This document shows, in pieces, positions 33,860-44,451 of a stretch of DNA of 62,946 nucleotides; positions within the stretch are counted from its first letter, which is position 1, and the number at the start of each line of letters is the position of its first letter. Under the pieces are notes generated by a model, which saw only the letters and a program-made list of their open reading frames with translations, was not told the DNA's origin and did no database searches. A program made the position numbers and the translations under genes. Source of the DNA: Candidatus Woesearchaeota archaeon (GTDB lineage: Archaea > Nanobdellota > Nanobdellia > Woesearchaeales > UBA9989); assembly GCA_013329045.1 (NCBI GenBank), contig DUKZ01000034.1:1-62946 (forward strand). The letters run 5' to 3'.

Positions 33860-36800
33860 TCAGCAGCGTTCCATCCAGATAGTGAAAGATTTCTCTTTTA
33901 TGGTTTCTTTTGTGGTGAATGGATAGGGGGATAATGGCTCTTCTGCTCCGAGGATGAATCCATGAGCGCCAACTTTCTCGCTGATGGCAGCCCATGTGTC
34001 CTCAAAAAGGCCGATATCTTTTTCATTGAGTTGTATGAGGATATTAACCTTGTCCTTTTTCTCCAGCCCAATCTTCTTTCGCAGGTCCTGGAGTCTTCTT
34101 GTGAGCTCACGGGCATATCCTTCTTTCTCCAATTCTTCTGTGAGGATAGTGCGAAGGAAGACTTTTCCACTCTTGAGGGGGGCAAGAAGGTATCCTTCTT
34201 CGGCAGATTCTGTTATCACAAAGTGCTCTTTTGCATAGGAATATCCTTCTATAGTGAATTCCTCTTTCTCTTTGAGTTGAGCGATGATTTGCTTGGGATG
34301 CTCTTTGATGAAGGTGAGGGCATCTGCTGTCTTCTCGCCAAATGTTTCTCCGATCTTTTTGTAGTCTGGCTTGATCGATAGTTCAACTGGTAATGATCCA
34401 AGCAAAAGATGTTTTGCATTTACTTGCGCCCTAATCAAGTCGCCAAGCTCATCGATGATCCTTGGCGCCATTTTTTCTGTTGTGTCAATGACGATCTCTT
34501 CAACTGGCCACCTGTTGGATATCCCTGCTTTATTTCTGGCAGCAAGGCCAGCGCCGATGATATCGAATGCAAACGCAAACTGTTCTTCAAGATCAGGCTG
34601 TCTCTCCCCAGCTTCAGGAAACCGCTCCAGGTGGACTGATTGGGGGAGGTTGGGTGTAATTTTCTTAAAGTTCTGGTAAATCTTTTCAACCATGAATGGA
34701 GAGATGCTTGCAAGTGCCTTGATCACTTCCAAGATGCATTTGTGTATGATGAGGAGGGGAACAGTATCTTGCCCCATGCGCTCCCGGACCATTTGCACAT
34801 AGCTTCTAGATAGGTCATTGACGACAAATTCATAGAGCGCCCGGCCAGCATCATGGATCTCAAAGCTTTTAATTCCTTCATCAGTTGCTTTAATCACGCC
34901 GGCAAGCCGCGACAAGATCCAGTAGTCTTCTGGTGAGACAGGAGTGAAGTCTTCAGCCTTTTCGAGGTCATTGATAACTAAGGTGTGTAAGTTCCAAAGG
35001 ATCGTGAAAAACTTATGGACGTCTTTCTTTATGGTGTCGACATTGAATTTTTGCAGGGTATAAGGGGCAATGTCCCAGCAGTAATAGAACCGCACCATGT
35101 CAGCGCCGAATTCTTCAAGGGCATCTTTTGCAAAGACGACATTGCCAAGGGATTTGCTCATCTTTTCCCCTTTGGCATCAACCACCCATCCAGGCATGGA
35201 AACCGTTTGATAGGGCGCCTTGCCAAATGCAGCACATGAGCAGAACATGAGAGAATAAAACCACCCTCTTATCTGGTCTTGGCTTTCATTGATTCTGGAG
35301 ACTGGAAAGTGCGCATCGAAGAGCTCTTTGTTTTTCGAGGGGTATCCAAGTGATGCAAATGGAGCAACGCCAGAGTCGAACCACACATCAAAGATGTCAT
35401 GGACCCGTTCGAGCCTCTCGCCCTCTTTATTTGTGAGTTCAAGGTCGCTGATAGTGTGCAGGTCGAGTGTATCATCAATCTTTTTCTTTGCATGAGCACT
35501 GATCTCTTCTCTTGTCGTGAGGACATATGGTTTTCCGGAGGGTGATTTCCAGATGGGGATGGGAATGCCCCAGTATCGTTGCCTGGAAAAGTTCCAGTCT
35601 TCTGCTGCGGCAACCCAGTTTTGGAATCGCTCTTTTGCAAAGTCTGGCTGCCAGGAGACCTTTTCATTCTCTTTGAGCATCAGGGCTTTTATTGGCTCGA
35701 TGTCGATAAACCATTGGTTGTTGAGTCTGAAGATGAGCGGTGACTTGCATCGCCAGCAGAGAGGATAGCTATGGACAATTTTTTCAAAGTAGAGCAGTTT
35801 TCCAGCTTTGTCCAGGTCATCCATGATCGCATGGTCTGCATCTTTAACAAATGTTCCTGCGTATTTTCCGGCATCTTCTGTGAACGTGCAATCATCAGTA
35901 AGGGGGCTGGGAGCAGGCATTTCAAACTTGTTTCCCATTTCATTGTCTGTCTTCCCATGTCCAGGAGCGCAGTGCACAAGGCCAGTTCCTTCAGTAATGG
36001 TCACAAAATCCTCAAAGAGGTCTTCTGTTTGCAGCCCTTTCTTTGCTGACACTTTTGAGGCAACCCGTGTTTTTAGGATCGGCTGGGATAAGTATACCCT
36101 GAGTGCATGTTTATGGGTCAGGAGAACTTGTTGGACCGGAACATCAAGGAGCGGTTCATAGCTGATTCCTCCCAGTTCTTTTCCAGGAAATTCTGCTATC
36201 ACTTCATAAGACAGTTTTATCCTGTCAAGAAGGTTTAAACGTTCCTTTGCAAGGATGAGAATTCCTTTTTCAGTCTTGACCTTTGCATAGATATGTTCCG
36301 GATGGATAAAGATTGCAACATTTGAGGGAAGTGTCCAGGGTGTTGTGGTAAACACGAGCAGGTATTCATCCTTGTCCTTAATTTTAAATTTCACGTACAC
36401 TGCTGGATCTGAAACATCTTTGTAGGAATCAGTGACTTCATACCCTGCAAGCGATGTTTGGCAGTGCGGGCACCAGTGCACCGGTTTTTTCCCTTCATAG
36501 ACCATCCCTTTATCCCACATCTGGCGAAAGCACCACCAGGCAGAGAGCAGGTAATCATTATCATACGTCAGGTATGGTTTTTTCCACGCATACCATGACC
36601 CAAGGTTCTCATAGACAGAGAGCCATAAGTCCTTGTTGAGCATTGCAGAGTCGCGGCATTTCTTGACAAAAGCAGAAATGCCAATTTTTTCGATGTCCTT
36701 TTTAGATGTCAGCTCGAGCTCTTTTTCGATCATGTTCTCAATTGGCAGTCCATGCGTATCAAACCCTGGCTGAAACAACACCTGGTGGCCTTTCATGAAG

Positions 36801-36997
36801 GCAAGTCGGATGTAGAGATCTTTGAAGACAGTGTTGCGTATATGCCCGACATGAGGGACATAGTTTGCATACGGCGGCCCATCAAGAAGGAAATAGGGGG
36901 GACCCTTCGCGTTCTTCTCCTGCAAGAGCTTCAGAAGATCGATTTTTTTCCAGTATGCCCGGATCTCATGTTCTATTGCAGCATGGTCAAGACTCAT
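33860..36997 (-). CDS. ileS: Isoleucyl-tRNA synthetase
   Basis: A 1045-residue class I synthetase. The HIGH-type motif is PHVGHIRN (about residues 50-57), the CP1 editing domain has TTPWTLPSNVAIFIHPE, the catalytic core continues with FDVWFDSGVAPF, and the KMSKS loop is EKMSKSLGNV (about 595-604). A tRNA anticodon-binding domain and the C-terminal extension follow. ATG 36997 is chosen over TTG 37009: a TTTTTATAA box at 37019-37027, 22-30 nt upstream, indicates a leaderless transcript. Confidence 0.96.
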   Translation of the reverse strand: MSLDHAAIEHEIRAYWKKIDLLKLLQEKNAKGPPYFLLDGPPYANYVPHVGHIRNTVFKDLYIRLAFMKGHQVLFQPGFDTHGLPIENMIEKELELTSKKDIEKIGISAFVKKCRDSAMLNKDLWLSVYENLGSWYAWKKPYLTYDNDYLLSAWWCFRQMWDKGMVYEGKKPVHWCPHCQTSLAGYEVTDSYKDVSDPAVYVKFKIKDKDEYLLVFTTTPWTLPSNVAIFIHPEHIYAKVKTEKGILILAKERLNLLDRIKLSYEVIAEFPGKELGGISYEPLLDVPVQQVLLTHKHALRVYLSQPILKTRVASKVSAKKGLQTEDLFEDFVTITEGTGLVHCAPGHGKTDNEMGNKFEMPAPSPLTDDCTFTEDAGKYAGTFVKDADHAIMDDLDKAGKLLYFEKIVHSYPLCWRCKSPLIFRLNNQWFIDIEPIKALMLKENEKVSWQPDFAKERFQNWVAAAEDWNFSRQRYWGIPIPIWKSPSGKPYVLTTREEISAHAKKKIDDTLDLHTISDLELTNKEGERLERVHDIFDVWFDSGVAPFASLGYPSKNKELFDAHFPVSRINESQDQIRGWFYSLMFCSCAAFGKAPYQTVSMPGWVVDAKGEKMSKSLGNVVFAKDALEEFGADMVRFYYCWDIAPYTLQKFNVDTIKKDVHKFFTILWNLHTLVINDLEKAEDFTPVSPEDYWILSRLAGVIKATDEGIKSFEIHDAGRALYEFVVNDLSRSYVQMVRERMGQDTVPLLIIHKCILEVIKALASISPFMVEKIYQNFKKITPNLPQSVHLERFPEAGERQPDLEEQFAFAFDIIGAGLAARNKAGISNRWPVEEIVIDTTEKMAPRIIDELGDLIRAQVNAKHLLLGSLPVELSIKPDYKKIGETFGEKTADALTFIKEHPKQIIAQLKEKEEFTIEGYSYAKEHFVITESAEEGYLLAPLKSGKVFLRTILTEELEKEGYARELTRRLQDLRKKIGLEKKDKVNILIQLNEKDIGLFEDTWAAISEKVGAHGFILGAEEPLSPYPFTTKETIKEKSFTIWMERC

Positions 36998-37110
36998 GCA
37001 TCTGGGCAAAAGGGGGGATTATAAAAATGTTTGCGAGATCGATGAGGTGATAATTCATGATGATCATTCATTTTTCCGTGTATTCTTTTGTGTATACTGC
37101 CAGAGAAAAT

Positions 37111-37119
37111 TATTTAAAG
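37111..37119 (+). promoter_or_regulatory. TATA box of the riboflavin operon
   Basis: TATTTAAAG lies 24-32 nt before the ribK ATG at 37143, giving a leaderless transcript. No riboswitch-like leader can therefore be present upstream of ribK. Confidence 0.6.
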
Positions 37120-37142
37120 CATTGGTAGTTAGACAGCACCAT

Positions 37143-38370
<1,228 letters not shown>

Positions 38371-39282
38371 AGAGATTGATAAGCTTTGGAGTATCCCTTC
38401 TTTTTTTGGTGCAAACGCTTTCTCCGAGGGTTACAGTATCGATCGGTTGTTGAGATAAACCGTTCAGGTATCCAGCAAAGCGAAATCCTGAGATTCTGTT
38501 TTTGGTCAATGAAAAAAGGTTTGCTCCATCAGAATACCGAACAGAAACCAGGTCATTTCCCCGGGCATGGTCTTCAGCATGATCCAGTGATACAAATGAG
38601 TAAGTGTTTCCTGAGAGGCAGAGCCGATAATGGAAGACGATCTGGATATTATTTGTTAGTGCATCAAAATAGAATTGTGCATGCGCTGGCAATAGGACTC
38701 CTTGATAGTGCCCTCTGAGGAGTCCGAGCCCTTGCAATGGTTTTGCTGGAATGATCCGAAGTGAGCCAACAAGAGGGATTCCATAAGGATTTCCAAAATA
38801 GTTTTCCTCCCGCTGATATCCGAGTGTTCCATCCCATGTTTCAAGGAGGAGTTCTTCTGCCAGTTCCCGATCAAGCGCATTTTCAAGGCCGCCTAATTCA
38901 TGCGATTCAACATACCCTTTTATTGGGGTGAAATGGGAATCGAGCTGATGGACGAGAAGGAGATGATCTTTTCCATCAACATGCAGCCGGTAGAGTCCAG
39001 CAACGGAAGAGTGAGCAAAAGTATGGCCATCTCCCTGGAGCTCGCCCAGCAGTTCTTCTGGATCAATGGGTATGCGCAGTGCCTGCATTTTGGCATACGT
39101 AATCTCTTCTCCAACAGGAGAGATATGATAGCCTGTTGTAGGATCAAGCCTGCAGTGAATCTGCCTTGTTGTAAAGTGTGGCAGAGGCATTCTTCGAAGT
39201 TCTTCCATGAGAAAAGGAACCAATGCCCATTTATGAATGTTGGCCATTCCTCAGAGATGGACTGAGATATATTATTGTGATT

Positions 39283-39316
39283 AATACTAGTATTTTCGTA
39301 ATATTTATATATTTAA
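39283..39316. promoter_or_regulatory. Divergent promoter region with palindrome
   Basis: A perfect 12-bp palindrome AATACTAGTATT (39283-39294) lies between the Nudix-like gene (start 39247) and the AbrB/PhoU gene (start 39334). A TTTATATATTTAAG box (39303-39316) serves the latter, probably leaderless. The palindrome could be an autoregulatory AbrB-type operator. Confidence 0.5.
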
Positions 39317-39333
39317 GATAATTTTAATAGTAT

Positions 39334-40263
39334 ATGAAGCGTAAAGTCATCAGGCAAGGCAACAACACACTGACGATAACATTGCCAAGGGAATGGACAA
39401 CAAAGCACAGCATTGCCGCAGGGGGCGAGATAGAGATGACCATGGCAGAGAAGAGTTTAATCCTGGATCCACCCTCACAGGAGGGCCATCGATCTATCTC
39501 TCTCAATGTTGATACTCTTGGAAGACTCTGCATCGCAAAGCTCCTCATCGCGTGCTATGAGCAAGGGTATGACACAATTACCCTAACGTTTAGGCCAGGG
39601 ACGATCTCCTCCTGGAGTCATGGTGATGAGTCCATCACGGATGTCATCAATTTTTTCACCGCCCGGCTGATAGGTTTTGAGGTGCTCTCCCAGTCAGAAC
39701 GAAGCTTGAGCATCACAAACATATCCGAACAATTCTCCCACGCAGACCAGGTTATCTATCGGATCTTTTTTCTTTTGAAGGAATATGTTGAACAAGGAAC
39801 GCATGCCCTCTCAGATGCCAAGTCAGATCTGGAGATGGGCGAGTCCCGTCATGATGCGATCACAAAGTTTGTTGCATTAGCATCAAGGATCATTCTCAAT
39901 GACGGGGCAAGGCCAAAAAACGACGCAATGCATCTTTTTGTTATCTTCCAGGGGCTCGATAAAGCAGCTGATTTTATCAGGTATGTGTATCGAAATGCAA
40001 AAGACCAGAAGATTGCGCCGGGAGTGCCAAAAGTGATGAGGATGGCAGCAGGATATCTTGAATTGTATCATCAGTTTTATTACAAGTTTTCCCTTGCCAA
40101 GATCAATGAGTTGGATAGGATGAGAGGAGAAATGAAGGATCAATGCAGGATGCTTGCCAGGAAAGGCCAAAACCCTGAGATCGTGATGAGTATTGACGCA
40201 TTTGTTGAGACTATCCATGGCATCATCAAGCCAAAGATTGCGATGGAGACAAAAACGTTTTAA
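39334..40263 (+). CDS. AbrB-PhoU domain phosphate uptake regulator
   Basis: A 309-residue protein starting with a SpoVT/AbrB DNA-binding domain (MKRKVIRQGNNTLTITLPREW, about residues 1-45), followed by a PhoU-like helical bundle (about 110-300, with segments such as DAITKFVALASRIILND and KAADFIRYVYRN). This architecture is widespread in archaea and is thought to regulate phosphate transport, but no pst genes are in the window. The last 4 nt overlap the convergent APH-like gene. Confidence 0.82.
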   Translation: MKRKVIRQGNNTLTITLPREWTTKHSIAAGGEIEMTMAEKSLILDPPSQEGHRSISLNVDTLGRLCIAKLLIACYEQGYDTITLTFRPGTISSWSHGDESITDVINFFTARLIGFEVLSQSERSLSITNISEQFSHADQVIYRIFFLLKEYVEQGTHALSDAKSDLEMGESRHDAITKFVALASRIILNDGARPKNDAMHLFVIFQGLDKAADFIRYVYRNAKDQKIAPGVPKVMRMAAGYLELYHQFYYKFSLAKINELDRMRGEMKDQCRMLARKGQNPEIVMSIDAFVETIHGIIKPKIAMETKTF

Positions 40264-41711
40264 CGAAAGGTTCCCCCACGAAGAACAGCTTCTGCTTTGC
40301 GCTGATAATATTGCCGCTGAGCATATTTTTCCGGATCCATCATATCCCGCTTGTTCATGACAGAATGGCGAAGGACAAGCTGTGAGAGGAATGCTGGTGC
40401 AGCAAGATCATGCATAGTTTTCCTGTACCCGGCTGAGGCATGTTCTTTGAATCCTTCATCATGGGTTGAACGAAGAGTGATATAACGGTCTATCACTCGA
40501 TGAAAGCCATCGAGATCCATGCCAAACCGCATATCTGAGCAAAAATAAGCCAGTTCGTCTACTTCAAGGCCAAGTCCAACCATCGCGAAGTCTACCATGT
40601 ACCCATTGACCATATTCTCAGGTTTCCAGTCCCCTAAGATAACAGTAGGGTGAAAACCCTTATGAGCTTCAAGGTAATCAGCAATGATGCTCTTTTGGGA
40701 AGGCTCCTCAATTTTTGAATCTTTAAATCGGGAATATCCCTCACTGGATACATTAATATGGGGCAGAAAACCCTCATAAAAATGAGGCGCGCCATGAAAA
40801 CCGGTATAAGGAAGATGTTCAAAAAGACCTGTAAAATAAGCCATCTCTTTATGGAAGATACCCATTAACCAGAGGTTATAATCATTATAATCCCCCATGA
40901 AGTTAAATCGTTGAAATGCAAGAGCTGAGCCAGGTTTCAGCCCATTGGTGTTACCAAGATGAAGTATCGCCGGGTCTCTTGGATCTACCATATAAAGGGC
41001 ATGGAAGGGAGGTCTAAAAAGATCAAATTCGGGCAATCTGATGGAATAGACAAGTTGTTCCCGAAGAAGCCTGCTCCCCTGATCAATTTTTAGGAAATCT
41101 GATCCAAATGACAATCCCGCCATTGATGTAAATCCATTAGGGCAGGAGGTTATTCCTTCATCAAGCATATCTCGAAGGTTAAAACATCGGGCCAGAGTTG
41201 CTATGAGAAGTTCTTGGTCCTGGGGCCTGATGTGAGGGAGCGCAGCAAGTATTTCATCAATCGGTGAGTCTGTTTGGCGTGGAAGATCCAGTGAAATATC
41301 CCTGAGAAAAGAGTCAATCCTGTGGACGACACGGGTGTGATGCTCACCAAGGGAAAAGTCGCTCGAATCATCACTATAGGTATCCCATGCTTCTTGTTCA
41401 GAATAGGAAACAATAGGTTCGTCAGAGGTAATTACATGCACATCATGAATCCTATTACCGCCAATACCATAGATATGATAAGCTCGTTCAGAATGAGTGA
41501 TGAGATACTCAAACCCTCTTAATGATTTAATCATCACATTCTTTCTCCAAAAATTCTCCTTCCGTTCCTTATATGCATCTGCTCTCCCTCTCTCTTCAGA
41601 ATGATATTGTGTATCCAGAACAGTGTAATGATGTTGAGAAACAAGACGATGCACCATTTTATCTAATGAAAAATATTCAGATTCCGGAATAACCTCAACC
41701 TCGGATCGCAT
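40260..41711 (-). CDS. APH/choline-kinase-like phosphotransferase
   Basis: A 483-residue protein with a C-terminal kinase-like core. VILGDWKPENMV (about residues 355-366) matches the catalytic loop HGDxxxxN, and GYMVDFAMVGLGLEVDELAYF matches the DFG-like metal-binding Asp with following helix. The N-terminal 150 residues include a probable adenine-binding lobe. Members phosphorylate small alcohols such as aminoglycosides, choline or fructosamine, and here the substrate is unknown. It lies just outside the tRNA-Tyr duplication bracket. Confidence 0.68.
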   Translation of the reverse strand: MRSEVEVIPESEYFSLDKMVHRLVSQHHYTVLDTQYHSEERGRADAYKERKENFWRKNVMIKSLRGFEYLITHSERAYHIYGIGGNRIHDVHVITSDEPIVSYSEQEAWDTYSDDSSDFSLGEHHTRVVHRIDSFLRDISLDLPRQTDSPIDEILAALPHIRPQDQELLIATLARCFNLRDMLDEGITSCPNGFTSMAGLSFGSDFLKIDQGSRLLREQLVYSIRLPEFDLFRPPFHALYMVDPRDPAILHLGNTNGLKPGSALAFQRFNFMGDYNDYNLWLMGIFHKEMAYFTGLFEHLPYTGFHGAPHFYEGFLPHINVSSEGYSRFKDSKIEEPSQKSIIADYLEAHKGFHPTVILGDWKPENMVNGYMVDFAMVGLGLEVDELAYFCSDMRFGMDLDGFHRVIDRYITLRSTHDEGFKEHASAGYRKTMHDLAAPAFLSQLVLRHSVMNKRDMMDPEKYAQRQYYQRKAEAVLRGGTFR

Positions 41712-41772
41712 GATAGAGCAAGAGGTTGACTTAAGATTATTAAACTTTTGTCCCTAAACAATAAAAACAGCA

Positions 41773-41791
41773 AGTCCCCGCGGCCGTATTT
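41773..41791. repeat. Duplicated tRNA-Tyr 3' end (distal copy)
   Basis: AGTCCCCGCGGCCG followed by one mismatch and ATTT repeats the 3' terminus of tRNA-Tyr and 2 flanking bases (42552-42570) in direct orientation, 779 bp away (18 of 19 positions). It resembles an attachment-site duplication bracketing the LAGLIDADG gene. Confidence 0.75.
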
Positions 41792-41829
41792 ATAGAGCAC
41801 TATGAGAACAATGAACCTTATATGACTAT

Positions 41830-42534
41830 TCATTGAATTGTTGTTGGAGTATCTCCAAACGGCGTTCTTATGAAAGCATCAAGTTTCTCTCTCTTCCTTG
41901 GAAGGCCGAAACCAATCTTGCTCCTGAAGCAGTGTTTATCTTTGATTATGAGGCCAAAAACGTTCCTTCGGCTACCAAAGCCAGATCGAATCTTGCAGAT
42001 AATTCCAAATTCATTAAGTAAGATCATGATTTGCTCAAGCCCTCCTTTATTAATGGAATAAAGGGTAACTCCCTCTCCCCGGACGCTTCCCTCATCATCA
42101 AAGAGAGCTTGAAGAAAGGCTTTTTTCACAGCAAGGGGAGCTTGGAAGAGAGGTGATTCAATTGTCCAATCGGATGAAAAAAAGGAAGCATATCTTAGGA
42201 GATCCTCATACGCAATCTTCGAGCGAAGGCGCACAAAAGTAATCGGTTTTCCTGTGATACCGGATGTATTCTGCTCATAAGAGGGAACCAAACCGTAAAC
42301 AGAGATTATATCTTTTGCAAACTGATCAAGAGAATCCTGATCCTTAACCTCATATTTGAGAACATAATCATGTTTTGTTTGATAGTGGGCACCATCTCCA
42401 ATGAGATGGGCAATAATTCTAGCCTTCTCTTTAGTAAGGTTCTCAAATCCATCCTTTGGCTTTTTTATTCTCATAATTTCCAGATAATCTAGGAGAATAA
42501 AAGATATATGCTTGAGAAGAAAATGAGGGGTCAT
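41830..42534 (-). CDS. LAGLIDADG homing endonuclease-like protein
   Basis: A 234-residue protein with two LAGLIDADG helices: ARIIAHLIGDGAHY (about residues 38-51) and KAFLQALFDDEGSVR (about 137-151). Each carries the acidic metal ligand at its end, so it is a single-chain two-motif enzyme of the DNA endonuclease/maturase type. It is free-standing, not inside an intron, begins 20 nt downstream of the tRNA-Tyr 3' end, and is enclosed by a duplication of that tRNA end. An internal ATG at 42474 (MRIKKPKD) is an alternative start. It could cut DNA at the tRNA gene, or assist splicing. Confidence 0.85.
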   Translation of the reverse strand: MTPHFLLKHISFILLDYLEIMRIKKPKDGFENLTKEKARIIAHLIGDGAHYQTKHDYVLKYEVKDQDSLDQFAKDIISVYGLVPSYEQNTSGITGKPITFVRLRSKIAYEDLLRYASFFSSDWTIESPLFQAPLAVKKAFLQALFDDEGSVRGEGVTLYSINKGGLEQIMILLNEFGIICKIRSGFGSRRNVFGLIIKDKHCFRSKIGFGLPRKREKLDAFIRTPFGDTPTTIQ

Positions 42535-42551
42535 GAGCGCTAGACCCCTCT

Positions 42552-42570
42552 AGTCCCCGCGGCCGGATTT
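42552..42570. repeat. tRNA-Tyr 3' end, proximal copy of the duplication
   Basis: The last 17 nt of tRNA-Tyr plus two flanking bases match the copy at 41773-41791. This is the usual layout for integration into a tRNA 3' end. Confidence 0.75.
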
Positions 42571-42678
42571 GAACCAGCAACCTCATGGTATCAACAGCTG
42601 ATCATGTTTCATCCAAGCATCCGTGCACGATCCACATGACTTCTACAGCCATGCGCTCTACCGTTGAGCTACGCGGGG
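42554..42678 (-). tRNA. trnY: tRNA-Tyr (GUA) with one intron
   Basis: The acceptor stem is CCCCGCG/CGCGGGG with C1-G72, the identity pair of archaeal tRNA-Tyr, and discriminator A. The D-arm is GCTC-AACGGTA-GAGC. The anticodon arm is CATGG-CTGTAG...A-CCATG, so the anticodon is GTA. The T-arm is GCTGG-TTCAAAT-CCGGC. A 53-nt intron sits at the canonical 37/38 position. Mature length is 72 nt. No CCA is encoded. Confidence 0.92.
42590..42642 (-). other. Canonical 37/38 intron of tRNA-Tyr (53 nt)
   Basis: The intron lies between G37 and A38 and contains an internal stem TCATGT/ACATGA, consistent with a bulge-helix-bulge substrate. It holds no open reading frame. Confidence 0.82.
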
Positions 42679-42703
42679 GCTAAACCTCGAGGCATGAAGC
42701 GAT

Positions 42704-44155
42704 TTATAAAGGTTTTGGCGCTTCTTCTTTTGGAGCCTGTACATTCACTTCAGGAGAATACGTTGCCCGTTTCCATGTCCCTTGAGAAAATTTCACAATT
42801 GTCGGAGGCAATTTGAAGCTGCCCAGGATCGTTAGTTTTGATCGTATGGTGTACGTGATCACCCGCTCCTCATATCCTTCGAGCTCTGGTAGTACCCAGC
42901 TAACAATTGTCCCTTTTGTCTCATGCCGGAGCACTTTTTCTGGCTTGAGTGTTCCGATCTTGAACACATTGACAAGCTCTGCAATGTTTGGGACATGCTC
43001 AATGACATGCACATTAGTGATGGTCTGGGGGGTCCTGTTCTTGGCGACAACTACCAATTTTATCTCTGAGATGCCCCCCTCCCGAAGCTGGATGTCAACT
43101 GGCCCCTTTGTGGCAATGATCGGTGAGCGGAGGAGATAATACGCAAGGGCGATCACGATGATGATGATAAGCAGCAAGAGCAAGGGAACATATGTTGTAG
43201 TGATCGTCAGCACCTCTTCTTGTTGTGGATCAAGGGAAAGCTTCCAGGAAAAGTATGCCATTCCATCTTCCCTGACCTTTTCTGAGGGGGGAAGGGTGCT
43301 GGTAAGCAGCCATGACATCATGCTGGTTGGCACCTTGACGATGCCCTCATTGTGGATATTCCCCTCATTTTTTATGGAGAATGTTTTTTTCTTTGAGAGG
43401 AATCCTCGTTGTTCAGTGCCAGGTTTTTCGACGAATGTTGAGTAGCTGGCAATAGTGAATTGTCGCTCGATCTCCTTGAACGTTTGGCCTTCTGAGATGA
43501 AACTGATGAGGAGGTCACCTGTTATGGGGGGGGTTGTTTTGTCAAGATTGATATTGAATGTGACGACGCGTGTCTCTAATGGTCCAAGGGAAAGTTTTTG
43601 CTGGTCCTTGAAGTTGCTGCTGTCAAGAGTGATGAGGAGGTCGGTGATGTTCACAGGGTATCTGTTTCTGATCTCGAGGCTGATCTGATTCGTTTTTCTG
43701 GAATCAAGGGTCTTTGGCATATCAAGGATGGTCTTGACTGCGACGGGCTGGCCTGGTTCCCAGTCTCCATAAGCTTGGAAGTTTACAGAAATTTGGGGTG
43801 TTTTGAGTTCTCCTGTCTTTTCTGACCGGATGTTTATTGGGATCATATAGGTGCCTGGCCGCACATAGAGGGGTGAGACTTTCAGGGTAGTTGATTTGAC
43901 AGTGTCAGCGGGGATCCTCAGGGTGCTCTCAGAGAGGGGGTCTGTTGAGATGTCCCATTCAACGTCGGTATAATATATCCGAAAGCTGTCATCAAAATCC
44001 TGCGCGTTTGTGATGCTGACCTTGAAAAGCGCTTCTTCATCAAGGCTGATCTGGTTCTTTAATGGCTCTATATAGACAGCAAAGGAGGATGCTCCAAAGA
44101 CTGCAGGAAGAAGTAGTAAGAGGAATACGGTTCCAAGGAAGAGCCGCCGCGCCAT
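42704..44155 (-). CDS. Membrane-anchored extracellular protein with CARDB-like domains
   Basis: A 483-residue protein with an N-terminal signal peptide (MARRLFLGTVFLLLLLPAVFGAS). The extracellular part has beta-sandwich repeats about 90 residues long (e.g. NQISLEIRNRYPVNITDLLITLDSS), and a membrane helix rich in Ile/Leu lies at about residues 323-345. Residues 350-480 after the helix form another domain with a conserved-repeat (DUF11-like) look (NRTPQTITNVHVIEHVP). It resembles other archaeal surface proteins, function unknown. The gene's 3' end lies about 25 bp from the tRNA-Tyr 5' end. Confidence 0.7.
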   Translation of the reverse strand: MARRLFLGTVFLLLLLPAVFGASSFAVYIEPLKNQISLDEEALFKVSITNAQDFDDSFRIYYTDVEWDISTDPLSESTLRIPADTVKSTTLKVSPLYVRPGTYMIPINIRSEKTGELKTPQISVNFQAYGDWEPGQPVAVKTILDMPKTLDSRKTNQISLEIRNRYPVNITDLLITLDSSNFKDQQKLSLGPLETRVVTFNINLDKTTPPITGDLLISFISEGQTFKEIERQFTIASYSTFVEKPGTEQRGFLSKKKTFSIKNEGNIHNEGIVKVPTSMMSWLLTSTLPPSEKVREDGMAYFSWKLSLDPQQEEVLTITTTYVPLLLLLIIIIVIALAYYLLRSPIIATKGPVDIQLREGGISEIKLVVVAKNRTPQTITNVHVIEHVPNIAELVNVFKIGTLKPEKVLRHETKGTIVSWVLPELEGYEERVITYTIRSKLTILGSFKLPPTIVKFSQGTWKRATYSPEVNVQAPKEEAPKPL

Positions 44156-44263
44156 ACCCGCTTTTCCCCAATCCTCCTATTTAAACTTTATGTGTATGGA
44201 ATGGCTGTGTTCACTTGGGTTAAATAAACGGGCCCTCGGAGATTTGAACTCCGGTTACCAGCT

Positions 44264-44307
44264 GTCCGTCTCATCCTCAGGGCTAAAGGAAGTCCTGCGT
44301 TGACGAA
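44264..44307 (-). other. Anticodon-loop intron of the probable tRNA-Pro (44 nt)
   Basis: The insertion begins after the G run of the anticodon loop. Its ends CGTC and GACG can pair, as expected of an intron helix. Confidence 0.65.
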
Positions 44308-44325
44308 CCCCGAGCTGATGTGATA

Positions 44326-44346
44326 GTTGCTCCAGCGTTAGACTGC
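44326..44346 (-). other. D-loop intron of the probable tRNA-Pro (about 21 nt)
   Basis: The stretch between AGCTTGG and TATCAC is about 21 nt longer than a D-loop allows. It contains CAG/CTG pairing. The boundaries are uncertain. Confidence 0.5.
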
Positions 44347-44451
44347 CCAAGCTACACTAAGGGCCCTTTCCAGGTGAGGACAAACCATCATTTATAAAGA
44401 TTGTTTTTCAGCTCAGAAAAGATTATATAGAAGGGATTTAAATGAGGGTAT

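Larger units (their letters stand above)
44229..44366 (-). tRNA. tRNA, probably Pro, with two introns
   Basis: The acceptor is GGGCCCT/AGGGCCC, discriminator G, and the T-arm is CGGAG-TTCAAAT-CTCCG. The D-stem GTGT can pair with TCAC only if about 21 nt are removed from the D-loop (44326-44346). The anticodon arm TCAGC/GCTGG then encloses TCGGGG...A with a 44-nt intron (44264-44307), for a mature length of 73 nt with GGG at 34-36 but C at position 33. Shifting by one gives CGG with T33, a missing base 26 and a 3-nt variable loop. Both read Pro. The tRNA call is firm; the isoacceptor is not. Confidence 0.7.

Noticed and set aside
44229-44366. tRNA-Leu or tRNA-Ser reading of the intron-containing tRNA
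   Set aside because: The extra sequence cannot be placed as a long variable arm, and CAG, GAG or GGA anticodons do not give a pairable stem.
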